Assembly: GCF_900167155.1 (NCBI RefSeq)
Contig: NZ_FUXU01000006.1
Coordinates: forward strand, 62,001-126,000
Length of the DNA stretch: 64,000 nt
Reading direction: 5' to 3'
Source of the DNA: Enterovibrio nigricans DSM 22720
Lineage (GTDB): Bacteria > Pseudomonadota > Gammaproteobacteria > Enterobacterales > Vibrionaceae
The translations under genes were made by a program, and so were the position numbers. Of this stretch, positions 28,563 through 40,805 are shown piece by piece (position 1 is the first letter of the stretch; the number at the start of each line of letters is the position of its first letter). Under the pieces are notes generated by a model. The model was given only the letters and a program-made list of their open reading frames with translations. It did no database searches and was not told where the DNA came from.

Positions 28563-29897
28563 CTAGCGTTTTTGCGGGCTATTTGCGTCTAACTGTTCAA
28601 GAAATGCCAACTTCTCAGCGATTTTGATTTCCATGCCTCGATTTACAGGATGGTAGTAGCGCGTTCCCTTCATTTCAGTTGGGAAATAGCTTTCTCCTGC
28701 TGCGTAAGCGTTTGGCTCATCATGGGCGTAACGATAGCCATCTCCATATCCCATTTCTTTCATTAGTGTCGTAGGCGCATTGCGAAGATGATTGGGCACT
28801 TCATAGTCAGGGTGCATGCGTGCGTCAGACAGTGCTTGTTTCCAAGCGGTATAGACCGAATTGCTTTTAGCTGCGCACGCCATGTAAACGGCCGCTTGTG
28901 CTATCGCGCGTTCGCCTTCAGCAGGCCCAACACGTGTGAAACAATCCCATGCATTAATGGCAATTTCCATGGCACGAGGGTCTGCATTGCCAATGTCTTC
29001 CGATGCAATTGCAAGCAAGCGACGAGCAACATAGAGTGGATCTCCTCCCGCAGTAATGATCCTTGCATACCAATACAAGGCCGCATCCGGATCTGAGCCA
29101 CGGACCGACTTATGAAATGCCGAGATCAAGTCGTACCAAAGGTCACCTTTGTTATCAAAGCGCGCGATCTTTTCACCTGCAACTTCCGCAAGAAGCTCTA
29201 GCGTGATGCGCTTTTGACCTTTACTGTCAGCCTCTGCCATGTCGCTAAGAAGCTCTAGGTAGTTGAGCGTCATACGTGCATCACCGGAGGTGAAATTGGC
29301 GAGCTGTTCTTTTACGTTCTCGTCAAAGCAGAGTGCTTCGCTGCCAAGTCCGCGTACTTTGTCTGACAGTGCCTGTTCGATAACGTCGAGGACATCATCA
29401 CTGTCCAGCGATTTAAGTTTATAAACACGTGCGCGTGACAACAATGCGTTGTTCAGCTCAAAAGACGGATTTTCAGTTGTCGCACCAATAAACGTAATGG
29501 TGCCGTTTTCGATATGAGGAAGAAACGCATCTTGCTGACTTTTATTAAAGCGATGCACTTCGTCTACAAACAAAATGGTGCGCCGGCCTACAAGTTGGTT
29601 TTCTTTGGCTTTGTCTATCGCCAGTCGAATGTCTTTCACACCTGAAGTGACCGCAGACACGCGCTCTATTTCTGCGTTGGCATAACCCGCAGCCACTTCT
29701 GCCAGCGTGGTTTTTCCCGTACCAGGTGGCCCCCACAAGATCATCGAATGTAAGTGACCACTTTCTAGCGCTCGTCGAAGAGGCTTACCTTCAGACAATA
29801 GGTGCTTCTGGCCAATATACTCGGCCAGATTTGTGGGGCGCATACGCGCCGCAAGGGGACGAAAATCGTCTGCGAAATCCAGACTTAAATTACTCAC
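28563..29897 (-). CDS. rarA: Replication-associated recombination protein A (AAA+ ATPase)
   Basis: A 444-residue AAA+ ATPase of the RarA/MgsA/WRNIP1 family that acts at stalled forks with [11 protein letters not shown] (56-63), a Walker [15 protein letters not shown], sensor 1 [12 protein letters not shown] and the C-terminal tetramerisation region ([15 protein letters not shown]...[14 protein letters not shown]) are all present. The start is GTG. It lies 26 bases after lolA, in the conserved ftsK-lolA-rarA-serS run. Confidence 0.95.
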   Translation of the reverse strand: MSNLSLDFADDFRPLAARMRPTNLAEYIGQKHLLSEGKPLRRALESGHLHSMILWGPPGTGKTTLAEVAAGYANAEIERVSAVTSGVKDIRLAIDKAKENQLVGRRTILFVDEVHRFNKSQQDAFLPHIENGTITFIGATTENPSFELNNALLSRARVYKLKSLDSDDVLDVIEQALSDKVRGLGSEALCFDENVKEQLANFTSGDARMTLNYLELLSDMAEADSKGQKRITLELLAEVAGEKIARFDNKGDLWYDLISAFHKSVRGSDPDAALYWYARIITAGGDPLYVARRLLAIASEDIGNADPRAMEIAINAWDCFTRVGPAEGERAIAQAAVYMACAAKSNSVYTAWKQALSDARMHPDYEVPNHLRNAPTTLMKEMGYGDGYRYAHDEPNAYAAGESYFPTEMKGTRYYHPVNRGMEIKIAEKLAFLEQLDANSPQKR

Positions 29898-29923
29898 GCC
29901 TGTTACTCACGATAGGGTCTCTA

Positions 29924-30520
29924 CTACTGTCGCTGATCATCCAGCTCTACACCTTTTGGAACAGTAAAGCTGAAAAGCGAAGAGCTTGGCGACACATTCT
30001 TGACATTTTCCAGCGCAAACTTACTGGTTTGGCCATCCTGCTCAACCACTGAGAATTGTGTAATTCGACCGTTAGGCTCAACACTCACCACAAATTCACC
30101 TAAGCTAGACGCTTTTTTAGGAGAGAGTGTGAAAGTGTTTCCATTTTGTGCAACATCGTAGTTATTCCAATCCTTCGGATCGTTACGCGTTAAAAGCACA
30201 AATGGAGTTTGCGATGTGGCATCGTCCAGCCACATCGCGGTGACTTGCTCTATAAACGGGCTGTAGTACCACAGTGTTTTGCCGTCAGAAATGAGGGTGT
30301 TTTCATCCGGTGTAACGGTTTCCCAATTGAACAGGTTTGGGCGTTTCATCGCAAGCGTCCCTTCCCCCTCACTGATCACCTCACCTTCAGGGCTTGTGAC
30401 TACTTGATCAAACTCTGCGGTAAAGCTGTTTAGTTTGGCAAGACGGGTATTCAGTTCTTGTTGCGGTGAAGCAAACACGGCGGGAGCCACCAACAACAAG
30501 GATAACAACACTTTTTTCAT
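29924..30520 (-). CDS. lolA: Outer-membrane lipoprotein carrier protein
   Basis: Periplasmic chaperone that ferries lipoproteins from LolCDE to LolB. The start is set at ATG 30520 (MKKVLLSLLLVAPAVFA-SPQ), giving 198 residues with a clean signal peptide; a TTG four codons earlier also lies in frame. RPNLFNWETVTPDENTLISDGKTLWYYSPFIEQVTAMWL and the C-terminal KGVELDDQR match LolA (segments read along the gene). It begins 12 bases after ftsK, so the two are co-transcribed. Confidence 0.95.
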   Translation of the reverse strand: MKKVLLSLLLVAPAVFASPQQELNTRLAKLNSFTAEFDQVVTSPEGEVISEGEGTLAMKRPNLFNWETVTPDENTLISDGKTLWYYSPFIEQVTAMWLDDATSQTPFVLLTRNDPKDWNNYDVAQNGNTFTLSPKKASSLGEFVVSVEPNGRITQFSVVEQDGQTSKFALENVKNVSPSSSLFSFTVPKGVELDDQRQ

Positions 30521-30532
30521 TCTTATTTCCAA

Positions 30533-33325
30533 TCAATCTCTAGGTGGCGGCGGTGGCGCCAGCACTTCACGATTTGAATTATGTCCAGGCGCACTCACAA
30601 TGCCATGCATTTCCAACTGTTCAACGACACGGGAAGCTCGGTTATAACCGATTTTAAAACGACGCTGTACACCAGAGACTGAAGCGCGACGTGATTCTGT
30701 CACGAATTCAACGACCTGATCGAACAACGGATCCAGTTCTTCGCCATCACCAGCGTCGCCTGTCTCACCCGGCAATAACCCATCTGCACCTTGATCACCA
30801 CTGGTGATCTCCGTGATATATTGGGGCTTACCACGCGCTTTCCAATTGCTCACCACACGGTGAACCTCATCATCATTCACAAACGCGCCGTGTACACGTG
30901 CTGGGTGGTTTGAGCCATTTGGCATAAACAGCATGTCACCCATACCAAGAAGCGATTCGGCACCGCCTTGGTCAAGAATGGTACGCGAATCTGTTTTGGT
31001 AGATACCGTAAATGCCATACGCGTTGGTATGTTAGCTTTGATAAGGCCGGTGATAACGTCCACTGATGGTCGCTGCGTTGCCAATACCAAGTGAATGCCT
31101 GCCGCGCGCGCTTTCTGTGCTAGACGAGCAATCAGTTCTTCCACTTTTTTGCCCACGACCATCATCAAATCAGCAAATTCATCGACGATAACAACGATAT
31201 AAGGCAGTTTTTCTAGCAATGGCGCCGTTTCATCCATGCTGTCACCTGGCTTCCAAAACGGATCAGGGATCGGATGATCGGCGTCATTCGCTTCTTTAAT
31301 TTTGTCGTTATAGCCCGCGATGTTACGCACACCTAAGGCAGACATCAGCTTGTAACGTCGTTCCATTTCCGCCACGCTCCAACGCAGGGCATTACCTGCA
31401 TCTTTCATGTCAGTCACGACTTCCGTCAGTAAGTGAGGAATACCTTCATACACCGACAGTTCGAGCATTTTCGGGTCTATCATGATAAAGCGAACATCTT
31501 CTGGACTCGCTTTATAAAGCATACTCACGATCATGACGTTCACGCCGACGGACTTACCCGAGCCTGTCGTACCTGCCACCAGCATGTGAGGGGCCTTAGA
31601 GAGATCTGTCACGACCGCTTCACCGGCAATGTCTTTACCCAAGACAACGCAAAGCGGTGATTTTGATTGTTGGAAGCGTTCACTCGCAACAACCTCTGAC
31701 ATAAAGACAGTTTCGCGGCTGGTGTTTGGCAACTCCAACCCGATATACGGCTTACCAGGAATGACATCAACAACGCGGACTGCACTGGTTGACAGCGAGC
31801 GCGCGATATCTTTAGACAGACTCATGATTCGGCTAACTTTTACACCAGGTGCCAATTCAAGCTCAAAACGCGTGATAACAGGGCCGGGGAAAATGCCTTT
31901 CACTGTCACCTTAATTTTGTACTCTTCGAGTCGCGTTTCAATCAAACGTGCTTGATATTGAAGCTCCTCATCCGTTGCCCTTGTTGCCGTATTCCGCGGA
32001 GGGTCCAGCAAATCAATGGTGGGTAGCGGCTCTTTCGGTTTCGGTAAGTTTGGCTCATCCTTTATCAAGAATGGGTGCACCGCACCGGCTGCGTTTTTCT
32101 GTGCTTCGCGAATGGTTTCCAAGAATGGGTCTTCATCCGGGATAACGGATTCAGCCTGAACACGATCCAATTCAGACACGCCATCATTGTTGCCAATTTC
32201 ATAACGTCGGTCGTCATCTTGCGCCACGTCTGATTCGATCATATCGCGTTGTTCTGAGGCTGATGTGTTGATCTCAATCGACTCTTCAAACGTCTCTATA
32301 GCAACGTTGTCTTGATACTCTGAATGCAAAGGTTCCACATTTTGCGGTTCTTCTTGCCAAGGCGGCAGTTCTTCAGGAACCGTCTCATCCATCGAGCCTT
32401 GATGCACTGATACCGTATCTTGCTCAACATAGTTATCAACGACGGAAGGTATAAACTCAGGTTCCTGCGCGAATTCAGCAACAGGATCCATCGACATCAC
32501 AGGCTCAGTACGTGCCACATTCACTGGCGCTGGCTTATGAATGACAGGTCCATCCGCTTTTTCATTTTCCAAACGCTGCGCTTTTGTGAGAGCGGCAATA
32601 TCTGCCAGTTCCTGTTTCTCTACCGATTTTGCAAACAGCGGATCTGAATCATCATGATCAGAAGTATCCACTGTGGCCCCCAACGTTTGTGGTTTATCAC
32701 CACGCACTTTGTTAACGACCCAAGTAATGGTCGAGAGGGTCTTCTCTCCTAGCGTATCTACGATGGTCAGCCATGAAATACCGGTAAATAAGGTAAAACC
32801 CGCAGCCCAAAGAAACATAAATACTAATGTCGTTCCAAGGAGGTTGAACATAGGCATTGAAAGCTCAGTGAGGACGTCACCAAGGACACCACCTGATGAG
32901 AAGAACCAGAAATCATCGAAATTAAGGTCTGCCAAGCCACAACTGGTCAGCAACAGCAAGACAACACCAAGAATTTTGGTTGCTAGCGTCGTGTAGTTTA
33001 ACGGTTCGGATTCATTACGACGGCGGAAGAATACCCAGCCACCAAGCAACAGAATGAAAGGTAAAGGATAGGCTAATGTGCCCAGCGCAAAGAAAAGCGA
33101 GTCTGCCACCCAGGCCCCCGCATTACCTGCCGCATTTTGTACAGGCCCATCCCATGCAGTTTGAGACCAAGAGGGGTCCGACGAATCATAACTAATGAGA
33201 GAAACAAAAATGAAAACAGCCGACAGTAGCGCAAGGATCAGGGCGCTCTCTTTCAATCGTTGAATACCATTCAATCGATTTGAGGTTTCCGTCTGTTTTC
33301 GCTCCTGACGCAAGAAAAACTCCAT
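30533..33325 (-). CDS. ftsK: DNA translocase FtsK
   Basis: Septal DNA pump coordinating chromosome segregation and XerCD dimer resolution. About 930 residues: four N-terminal membrane segments (about 25-170), an acidic low-complexity linker (about 230-450), then the motor with Walker A GTTGSGKS (K591) and Walker [15 protein letters not shown], and the gamma winged helix ([24 protein letters not shown]) that reads KOPS sites. The linker is much shorter than in E. coli FtsK (1329 residues), as usual in vibrios. I prefer the ATG at 33325, which has AGG six bases upstream; a GTG at 33331 is the alternative. The last residues are a run of prolines. Confidence 0.95.
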   Translation of the reverse strand: MEFFLRQERKQTETSNRLNGIQRLKESALILALLSAVFIFVSLISYDSSDPSWSQTAWDGPVQNAAGNAGAWVADSLFFALGTLAYPLPFILLLGGWVFFRRRNESEPLNYTTLATKILGVVLLLLTSCGLADLNFDDFWFFSSGGVLGDVLTELSMPMFNLLGTTLVFMFLWAAGFTLFTGISWLTIVDTLGEKTLSTITWVVNKVRGDKPQTLGATVDTSDHDDSDPLFAKSVEKQELADIAALTKAQRLENEKADGPVIHKPAPVNVARTEPVMSMDPVAEFAQEPEFIPSVVDNYVEQDTVSVHQGSMDETVPEELPPWQEEPQNVEPLHSEYQDNVAIETFEESIEINTSASEQRDMIESDVAQDDDRRYEIGNNDGVSELDRVQAESVIPDEDPFLETIREAQKNAAGAVHPFLIKDEPNLPKPKEPLPTIDLLDPPRNTATRATDEELQYQARLIETRLEEYKIKVTVKGIFPGPVITRFELELAPGVKVSRIMSLSKDIARSLSTSAVRVVDVIPGKPYIGLELPNTSRETVFMSEVVASERFQQSKSPLCVVLGKDIAGEAVVTDLSKAPHMLVAGTTGSGKSVGVNVMIVSMLYKASPEDVRFIMIDPKMLELSVYEGIPHLLTEVVTDMKDAGNALRWSVAEMERRYKLMSALGVRNIAGYNDKIKEANDADHPIPDPFWKPGDSMDETAPLLEKLPYIVVIVDEFADLMMVVGKKVEELIARLAQKARAAGIHLVLATQRPSVDVITGLIKANIPTRMAFTVSTKTDSRTILDQGGAESLLGMGDMLFMPNGSNHPARVHGAFVNDDEVHRVVSNWKARGKPQYITEITSGDQGADGLLPGETGDAGDGEELDPLFDQVVEFVTESRRASVSGVQRRFKIGYNRASRVVEQLEMHGIVSAPGHNSNREVLAPPPPPRD

Positions 33326-33465
33326 TATCACCTATCTTCTTAAATCAAAACCCTAAAACATAGTTTGCCGGTTTTTTTCTTATCCATTCGTTACCGGTTG
33401 CAGTCTAACTTAGGCGAAACGTTGGCTACGCCAGTTTATCTGCTCTGCAAAAGTGTACACCAAAC

Positions 33466-33500
33466 AAAAAAACAAACCGAGCAGCATGCTACTCGGTTTG
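33466..33500 (-). terminator. Terminator of lrp
   Basis: CAAACCGAG / CTCGGTTTG stem (33473-33481 with 33492-33500), a ten-base loop, and on the minus strand seven T directly after. Confidence 0.8.
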
Positions 33501-33538
33501 CAGAATATATACCTTTAAGTCTTCGGGATGTGAAGAAG

Positions 33539-34033
33539 TTAGCGAGTTTTAATAACCAGATGGTTAGTTTGCTTCACTTCTTCCATTACCACATAGGTAC
33601 GCGTGTCGTTAACGCCGGGGAGTCGCAGCAGCGTTTCACCAAGCAGTTTTCGGTATGCTGACATGTCAGATACACGCGTTTTCAGCAGGTAATCGAAATC
33701 TCCCGACACCAGATGACATTCTTGAATATCTTCGAGCTGTTGAACGGCCTTGTTGAACTGCTCAAAGACATCAGGGGTGCCACGGTTAAGGGTGATTTCA
33801 ACGAACACCAGAAGAGAGGCATCGAGGAACTGAGGGTTCAACAATGCGGTGTAGCCACTGATATACCCTTGTCTTTCAAGGCGACGAACGCGCTCTAAAC
33901 ATGGGGTTGGCGACAAACCTACTCGTTTGGAAAGCTCAACGTTTGAAACGCGGCCATCCTTCTGAAGTTCGTTAAGAATATTTCTATCAATGCGGTCCAA
34001 TTCCTTGGAGGGTTTCTTTTTGGCTTCAACCAT
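33539..34033 (-). CDS. lrp: Leucine-responsive regulatory protein
   Basis: A 164-residue global regulator, collinear with E. coli Lrp. The N-terminal helix-turn-helix (LDRIDRNILNELQKDGRVSNVELSKRVGLS, about residues 12-41) is followed by the RAM ligand domain (SLLVFVEITL...HLVSGDFDYLLKTRV). It is divergent from the alanine dehydrogenase gene, the standard arrangement for an Lrp-controlled amino acid catabolic gene. The 165-base AT-rich gap should hold both promoters; I see no clear consensus Lrp box. Confidence 0.96.
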   Translation of the reverse strand: MVEAKKKPSKELDRIDRNILNELQKDGRVSNVELSKRVGLSPTPCLERVRRLERQGYISGYTALLNPQFLDASLLVFVEITLNRGTPDVFEQFNKAVQQLEDIQECHLVSGDFDYLLKTRVSDMSAYRKLLGETLLRLPGVNDTRTYVVMEEVKQTNHLVIKTR

Positions 34034-34198
34034 TTTTTATTCCACCTTATTACGTCCTTGCAATGTTAAATGCCAATTTTACTAACATAACTATAATTTT
34101 TAGCATCAAATTCGGCTATACGCGAACTATACTAGCTCTAAATAGGACAATATTACAAAACAACAGCCAATAACTCTACATCGAAGCGAGGAATCAGG

Positions 34199-35314
34199 AT
34201 GATCATTGGGGTACCAAAAGAAATCAAAAACCATGAGTATCGAGTAGGCATGGTCCCTGCCAGCGTTCGGGAGCTAATCTCCAACGGCCACACTGTATAC
34301 GTCCAGTCACAAGCGGGCGAAGGAATTGGCTTCAATGACGAAGATTACGTTAAAGCTGGCGCTTCGATTCTTCCATCCGCGGAAGACGTCTTTGCCATTG
34401 CCGAAATGATTGTCAAAGTTAAAGAGCCTCAGGCCGTTGAGCGTGCCATGCTTCGTGAAGGGCAAATTTTGTTTACTTATTTGCACCTTGCACCAGATTT
34501 TCCACAGACACAAGACCTTATCAAGAGCAAAGCTGTCTGTATAGCCTATGAAACCGTAACAGATTCTAGGGGTAGATTGCCACTTTTAGCACCGATGTCA
34601 GAGGTCGCGGGTCGTATGTCTATTCAGGCTGGAGCACAGGCTCTTGAAAAATCCCGAGGCGGTGCAGGAATGCTGTTAGGGGGAGTGCCCGGCGTTGAAC
34701 CCGCTAAAATTGTAGTCTTAGGCGGTGGTGTTGTAGGTTCAAATGCGGCAAGAATGGCCGTTGGGATGCGCGCAGACGTAACCATTCTGGACCGAAACAT
34801 TGATACGCTAAGAGCGCTAGACGAAGAATTTCAAGGACGCGCAAAAGTTTTATATTCAACAGAAGAAATTCTCGAAAAACACGTACTCGCCGCAGATTTA
34901 GTCATCGGAGCAGTGTTAATTCCTGGTGCAGCCGCGCCAAAACTGGTAAATGCGGAGCATATAAAGCGTATGAAGCCTGGCGCTGCCGTTGTCGATGTTG
35001 CCATCGATCAAGGCGGCTGCTTCGAAACCTCACATGCCACGACACATGCCGAACCAACGTACATTGTCGACGATGTTGTGCATTACTGTGTGGCGAATAT
35101 GCCTGGCGCAGTAGCTCGCACATCGACGTTCGCGCTAAACAATGCGACATTGCCTTATATCGTGAAACTGGCCAATTTGGGTTACCGTGAAGCGTTGCTA
35201 AACGATAGCAATCTGTTGAAGGGCCTGAACGTAATAAATGGCGTGGTTACCATAAAAGAAGTCGCAGAGGCCTTTAACTTGGATTATGTCGATGCCCGTG
35301 CGGCACTAAGCTGA
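34199..35314 (+). CDS. ald: Alanine dehydrogenase
   Basis: A 371-residue NAD-dependent enzyme interconverting L-alanine with pyruvate and ammonia. The N-terminal IGVPKEIKNHEYRVGMVP holds the pyruvate-binding arginine; ILFTYLHLAPD, the Rossmann loop VLGGGVVGSNAA and the late NMPGAVARTSTFALNN are family signatures. GAGGAATCAGG gives a sound ribosome-binding site. It is divergent from lrp and ends with its own terminator. Confidence 0.96.
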   Translation: MIIGVPKEIKNHEYRVGMVPASVRELISNGHTVYVQSQAGEGIGFNDEDYVKAGASILPSAEDVFAIAEMIVKVKEPQAVERAMLREGQILFTYLHLAPDFPQTQDLIKSKAVCIAYETVTDSRGRLPLLAPMSEVAGRMSIQAGAQALEKSRGGAGMLLGGVPGVEPAKIVVLGGGVVGSNAARMAVGMRADVTILDRNIDTLRALDEEFQGRAKVLYSTEEILEKHVLAADLVIGAVLIPGAAAPKLVNAEHIKRMKPGAAVVDVAIDQGGCFETSHATTHAEPTYIVDDVVHYCVANMPGAVARTSTFALNNATLPYIVKLANLGYREALLNDSNLLKGLNVINGVVTIKEVAEAFNLDYVDARAALS

Positions 35315-35347
35315 GCCATTTGTAATAAGAGATAACATAAATCAATG

Positions 35348-36392
<1,045 letters not shown>

Positions 36393-36401
36393 TTCGCAAT
36401 G

Positions 36402-36432
36402 AAGGTCCGCTCTCACCGAGCGGGCCTTTTTA
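36402..36432 (+). terminator. Terminator of trxB
   Basis: AAGGTCCGCTC / GAGCGGGCCTT stem with one G-T pair, five-base loop and T5. Confidence 0.8.
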
Positions 36433-36526
36433 GTTTCAAAGCAGCCTTCCCAAAAACAGACGTGAAACAAGTAGGCCAAACACCTGTTATTCCGCGTACT
36501 GATAACAAAAAATGCCAAGAAGTATT

Positions 36527-38296
36527 ATGGATAAAAAGAAACAGCGCGCACTCGCCCAATGGTTAAAAGGGCAAAGCAAGCTCGGGAAAACCTGGCTAAT
36601 GGCAGCCATTGGTCTTGCCTTTGTGTCTGGGCTATTGCTCATTGCTCAGGCCGCTTTACTCGCTCACATTCTTCACGAACTGATTGTTGTCAAAGCCGAC
36701 AAGCATGAGCTTTGGTTCTCATTCTTCGCCCTAGGCATAATCGTCATCATTCGAGCCTTGTGCTGTTGGGGCAAAGAGCAGGCCGGTTATCGCGTCGGCG
36801 AGACAGTCCGCACGCACGTTCGCCAATTAATTATGGACAAGCTTCAGACGCTTGGACCCGCGACAATTCAAGGCAAACCGGCAGGGACCTGGGCTAGCCT
36901 TTTGTTGGAGCAAGTAGAGGAAATGCAGGACTTCTTCGCACGCTATTTGCCCCAAATGGCCATTGCCGTACTGATCCCGTTCATTATTCTGGTTGCCGTC
37001 TTTCCGCTTAACTGGGCGGCAGGGCTTATTTTTCTTCTCACCGCTCCCCTCGTGCCCTTTTTTATGGCACTCGTAGGCATGGGTGCGGCTGATGCTAACC
37101 GTCGAAACTTCAAAGCACTCCAGCGCCTGTCTGGTCACTTTTACGACCGTCTTCGAGGCCTGCCGACAATTCGTTTGTTCGACCAAGCAGATGCTGAAGC
37201 CAAACACTTAAAAGTCGCATCGGAAGATTTCCGGAAGCGCACCATGGAAGTATTAAGGCTCGCTTTCTTATCTTCTGCCGTACTTGAGTTTTTCACGGCT
37301 ATTTCGATCGCTATTACGGCCGTTTATTTTGGCTTTAGCTACATCGGCGAGTTGAACTTCGGCCACTACGGCACCAGTATTTCACTGTTTGTTGGTCTCT
37401 TCGTTCTGGTTCTTGCCCCTGAATTTTATCAGCCTCTTCGCGACCTTGGCTCTTTCTATCACGCAAAAGCACAAGCAATCGGCGCGGCAGAATCCATTGT
37501 TAACTTTCTCGACGCCACCCCAGAACACAATCCAGTGGGAAGCCAAAAGATCACTGCTGATGTTGTTACCATTGAGGCTGAGAATCTTGAAGTGTTAAGC
37601 CCTGATGGCACCGTGTTAGCTGGTCCTCTTTCTTTCACGATAGATGCGGGTAAGAAAGTAGCATTGGTCGGCCAAAGTGGTGCAGGTAAAACGAGCCTCA
37701 TCAATGCCCTGCTCGGTTTTCTGCCCTATCGCGGAAGTCTTCAAATGAATGGGGTCGAACTGAGAAATGCAGACCTTAGTCATTGGCGTAAACAAATAAG
37801 CTGGGTTGGACAAAATCCTCAACTCTTCCATGGAACAGTGAAAGACAACATCGCGCTTTCCATGCCGATGGTGACAGACGACGAAATTCAACGCGTCGCC
37901 AAAGCCGCTTATGCAGATGAGTTTATACAGCGCTTGGAAAAAGGCTATCAACATCCAGTGGGCGACCGTGCCACTGGTATTTCTGTTGGCCAGGCGCAAC
38001 GAATCGCTGTTGCGCGTGCGCTGCTTCAGAATGGGCATTTCTGGTTGCTCGATGAACCCACGGCGAGCTTAGATGCGTCAAGTGAGCGACTCGTTATGGC
38101 GAGCCTTGACCACGCCACCAAGCACACCACCTGTCTGCTCGTGAGCCACCGTATTGATCAATTGGGCACGAGCGACCTAATCCTTGTCATGGATAAAGGT
38201 AAATTGGTTCAGAAAGGGACGTTTGAGTCACTTAAACACCAGGGTCTTTTTGCAGAAATGATCCAATCAGTCGATAAGGGTGACCTCGATGCGTGA
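36527..38296 (+). CDS. cydD: CydD half of the cysteine/glutathione ABC exporter
   Basis: One half of the heterodimeric CydDC exporter, which sends thiols (and influences haem) to the periplasm and is required for cytochrome bd assembly. Six membrane segments precede an ABC domain with Walker A GQSGAGKT (K388), signature SVGQAQRIAVARALL and Walker B FWLLDEPTASLD. ATG 36527, after CAAGAAG, gives 589 residues against 588 in E. coli; an ATG at 36512 is in frame but poorer. It overlaps cydC by eight bases. Confidence 0.95.
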   Translation: MDKKKQRALAQWLKGQSKLGKTWLMAAIGLAFVSGLLLIAQAALLAHILHELIVVKADKHELWFSFFALGIIVIIRALCCWGKEQAGYRVGETVRTHVRQLIMDKLQTLGPATIQGKPAGTWASLLLEQVEEMQDFFARYLPQMAIAVLIPFIILVAVFPLNWAAGLIFLLTAPLVPFFMALVGMGAADANRRNFKALQRLSGHFYDRLRGLPTIRLFDQADAEAKHLKVASEDFRKRTMEVLRLAFLSSAVLEFFTAISIAITAVYFGFSYIGELNFGHYGTSISLFVGLFVLVLAPEFYQPLRDLGSFYHAKAQAIGAAESIVNFLDATPEHNPVGSQKITADVVTIEAENLEVLSPDGTVLAGPLSFTIDAGKKVALVGQSGAGKTSLINALLGFLPYRGSLQMNGVELRNADLSHWRKQISWVGQNPQLFHGTVKDNIALSMPMVTDDEIQRVAKAAYADEFIQRLEKGYQHPVGDRATGISVGQAQRIAVARALLQNGHFWLLDEPTASLDASSERLVMASLDHATKHTTCLLVSHRIDQLGTSDLILVMDKGKLVQKGTFESLKHQGLFAEMIQSVDKGDLDA

Positions 38297-40010
38297 TCTC
38301 ATTCCATTTCTCAAGCTATATAAAAAGCACTGGTTCGGCCTAACACTGGGTATGCTTTTAGCCTTTGCAACGTTGGCGTCTGCAATTGGCCTGCTTGCTT
38401 TGTCTGGCTGGTTTATTGCAGCATCAGCAGTAGCAGGCTTACTGGCCACCGCGAATTTCAACTACATGCTCCCTGGCGCTGGCGTACGCGGGCTTTCAAT
38501 GGCACGTACAGCTGGTCGGTGGGGTGAACGCGTTGTCAGCCACAACGCAACATTCAAGCTGCTTGCTGACCTCCGTATCTTTTTCTTCGAGAAACTGACA
38601 CCGCTGATTCCAGGTAAAGTGGGAAACCTTCGCGATGCGGATGTCCTCAACCGCTTGGTGGCCGATGTCGACGCAATGGACCACGTTTATCTGCGCCTGC
38701 TGAGTCCGCTCGTTGTCGGTACGTTGAGTATTCTCTGTGTCAGCGGTTTCTTGTACTGGTTTGATCCCGCGCTGGGATTGACTTTGGGCGCCATTCTTTT
38801 TGGCTTAATGCTGATTCTTCCTGTGGTTTTTTATCACCTTGGCCGTCCTCACGGACAAGAGATCACTCAAGCTAAATCTGCCTTTCGCATTTCCTTGCTG
38901 GATTGGCTTCAAGGCCACGCAGAGCTGCAAATCTTCGGTGCATCAGAACGTTATCGTGACCGCGCAAAACATGAAGAAGAACGCCTACTATCAGCACAAC
39001 GCCAAATGGCGGGTATCACCGGCTTAGCCAATGGGTTTTTACTGGCTGCTAACGGCCTTACCTTAGTGCTTATGTTGTGGTTGGCAGCAGATGGCATTGG
39101 AGGAAATTACCCTGATCCTTTGGTTGCTTTGGTGGCATTTACCACCATGGCGAGCTTTGAAATCATGATGCCTGTAGCAGGTGCGTTCCAGTACCTCAGC
39201 CAGACTGTGACATCAGCAAAGCGCTTAAATGAGATCATCGAAGCCACACCAGAGACCCAATTTGACCCAATGGGTTACAACAACACGGCCAAAGGTAAAA
39301 TTGCGTTCGATAACGTAAGTTTTACTTACTTTGACGCGCAGCAACGCGCGGTTGAAAACGTGACTCTTACTATTAACGCCGGTCAAAAAGTTGCGCTATT
39401 GGGCCGTACCGGTTGTGGAAAATCTACGCTACTGCAATTGCTCACACGCTCGTGGGATCCTTCTGAAGGCGAAGTTTCTGTTGATGACGTACCGCTGACC
39501 GCGTGGAGAGAATCCGCATTGCGCGCGTCGATTGCAGTTGTTAGCCAACGTGTCGACATCTTCAATGGCGCGCTCCGCAATAACCTCACCATGGCAAAGC
39601 CGAATGCGACAGATGAAGAGTTGATTGCCGTATTAGATAGCGTTGGACTGTCTGCGCTACTTGAGGGCCCTAGTTTGGATACATGGCTTGGCGATGGTGG
39701 TCGCCAGCTTTCCGGCGGAGAAAGACGACGTTTGGGGATTGCTCGCGCCTTGTTGCGTGATGCGCCTATCCTGCTGTTGGACGAGCCAACCGAAGGGCTT
39801 GATGTGAAAACTGAACGACATATCCTCAAATTGCTTCTTGAGCATGCGAAAGACAAAACCGTTCTGTTTATTACACATCGCCTGATTGGTCTGAGTGACA
39901 TGGACGAAATCTGCTTAATGGATGAAGGTCAGATCATAGAAAAAGGCACGCACAGCACCCTGAAAGCTGCGGGTGGCCGTTACGCCAATTTACTGCAACG
40001 TATTCAGTAG
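38289..40010 (+). CDS. cydC: CydC half of the cysteine/glutathione ABC exporter
   Basis: Partner of CydD in the thiol exporter. The start is ATG 38289 (MRDLIPFLKLYKKHW), which matches E. coli CydC and gives 573 residues, the same length; it overlaps the cydD stop, so the two are translationally coupled. Six membrane segments, then an ABC domain: Walker A GRTGCGKST (K378), signature LSGGERRRLGIARALL and Walker B PILLLDEPTEGLD. A terminator separates it from aat. Confidence 0.95.
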   Translation: MRDLIPFLKLYKKHWFGLTLGMLLAFATLASAIGLLALSGWFIAASAVAGLLATANFNYMLPGAGVRGLSMARTAGRWGERVVSHNATFKLLADLRIFFFEKLTPLIPGKVGNLRDADVLNRLVADVDAMDHVYLRLLSPLVVGTLSILCVSGFLYWFDPALGLTLGAILFGLMLILPVVFYHLGRPHGQEITQAKSAFRISLLDWLQGHAELQIFGASERYRDRAKHEEERLLSAQRQMAGITGLANGFLLAANGLTLVLMLWLAADGIGGNYPDPLVALVAFTTMASFEIMMPVAGAFQYLSQTVTSAKRLNEIIEATPETQFDPMGYNNTAKGKIAFDNVSFTYFDAQQRAVENVTLTINAGQKVALLGRTGCGKSTLLQLLTRSWDPSEGEVSVDDVPLTAWRESALRASIAVVSQRVDIFNGALRNNLTMAKPNATDEELIAVLDSVGLSALLEGPSLDTWLGDGGRQLSGGERRRLGIARALLRDAPILLLDEPTEGLDVKTERHILKLLLEHAKDKTVLFITHRLIGLSDMDEICLMDEGQIIEKGTHSTLKAAGGRYANLLQRIQ

Positions 40011-40030
40011 CCTCATGAATTGCGTATACT

Positions 40031-40056
40031 AAAGGGAGCAATTGCTCCCTTTTTTC
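40031..40056 (+). terminator. Terminator of cydC
   Basis: AGGGAGC / GCTCCCT stem with loop AATT and a T6 tail. Confidence 0.85.
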
Positions 40057-40098
40057 TGCTTGTACGAAAGTGCTCAACACTAAGGATCCGCTGCTTCA

Positions 40099-40803
40099 AT
40101 GACGATTTACTTGCCACCATTGGATGAACATCATCCCGACATTTTCCCTCCGGTTACCTCTGCTCTGGAGGATCCAGACGGACTGCTTGCGATAGGTGGC
40201 GACCTTTCACCAACCAGGCTGAAAGCGGCATACGAAAATGGGATTTTTCCGTGGTTTGGTGAGGAGGACCCTTATTTGTGGTGGTCACCGTCAGAGCGCG
40301 CCATTATCAACCCCCTTACCTACAAACCCAGCAAGAGCCTGAAAAAGTTTGTCCGTAAACACGGTTACCACGTTTCAATCAATCGTAGTTTTGACCAAGT
40401 CATCGAGCAATGTGCACTGATCCGTGGTGAAGACCAAGTCTGGATCACTGAAGAGATGCGAGAAGCTTATCGCCAGCTTCACCGATTAGGTCACGCACAC
40501 AGCGTAGAAGTTTGGCGCGAAGATGATCTTATTGGTGGGCTATATGGTGTGAACGTCGGTGGGCTGTTCTGTGGCGAGTCTATGTTTTCCCTCGAAGCCA
40601 ACGCCTCGAAAACGGCGCTTTGGCATTTTTGCCAGCATTTTGGCGCACATGGCGGTCAACTCATCGACTGCCAAATGATCACTGAGCATTTGGTCTCCTT
40701 AGGGGCTTATCCGATGACAAGGCGCGAATACATCGCAGAAGTTGAAAGGCTAAGGCATCTGTTCGTCGATACGTCGGTTTATCGTTCACAATGGATCTCA
40801 TAA
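40099..40803 (+). CDS. aat: Leucyl/phenylalanyl-tRNA-protein transferase
   Basis: A 234-residue enzyme that adds Leu or Phe from aminoacyl-tRNA to proteins with N-terminal Lys or Arg, marking them for ClpS-ClpAP. FPPVTSALEDPDGLLAIGGDL, GIFPWF, WWSPSERAII and GLFCGESMFS (segments along the gene) are family signatures. Two bases separate it from bpt, and clpA/clpS follow within 5 kb, so the N-degron pathway is clustered. Confidence 0.96.
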   Translation: MTIYLPPLDEHHPDIFPPVTSALEDPDGLLAIGGDLSPTRLKAAYENGIFPWFGEEDPYLWWSPSERAIINPLTYKPSKSLKKFVRKHGYHVSINRSFDQVIEQCALIRGEDQVWITEEMREAYRQLHRLGHAHSVEVWREDDLIGGLYGVNVGGLFCGESMFSLEANASKTALWHFCQHFGAHGGQLIDCQMITEHLVSLGAYPMTRREYIAEVERLRHLFVDTSVYRSQWIS

Positions 40804-40805
40804 AC

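Noticed and set aside
36402-36432. Attenuator controlling cydD
   Set aside because: The hairpin sits 10 bases after the trxB stop with a T-run and no leader peptide; it is a plain terminator.
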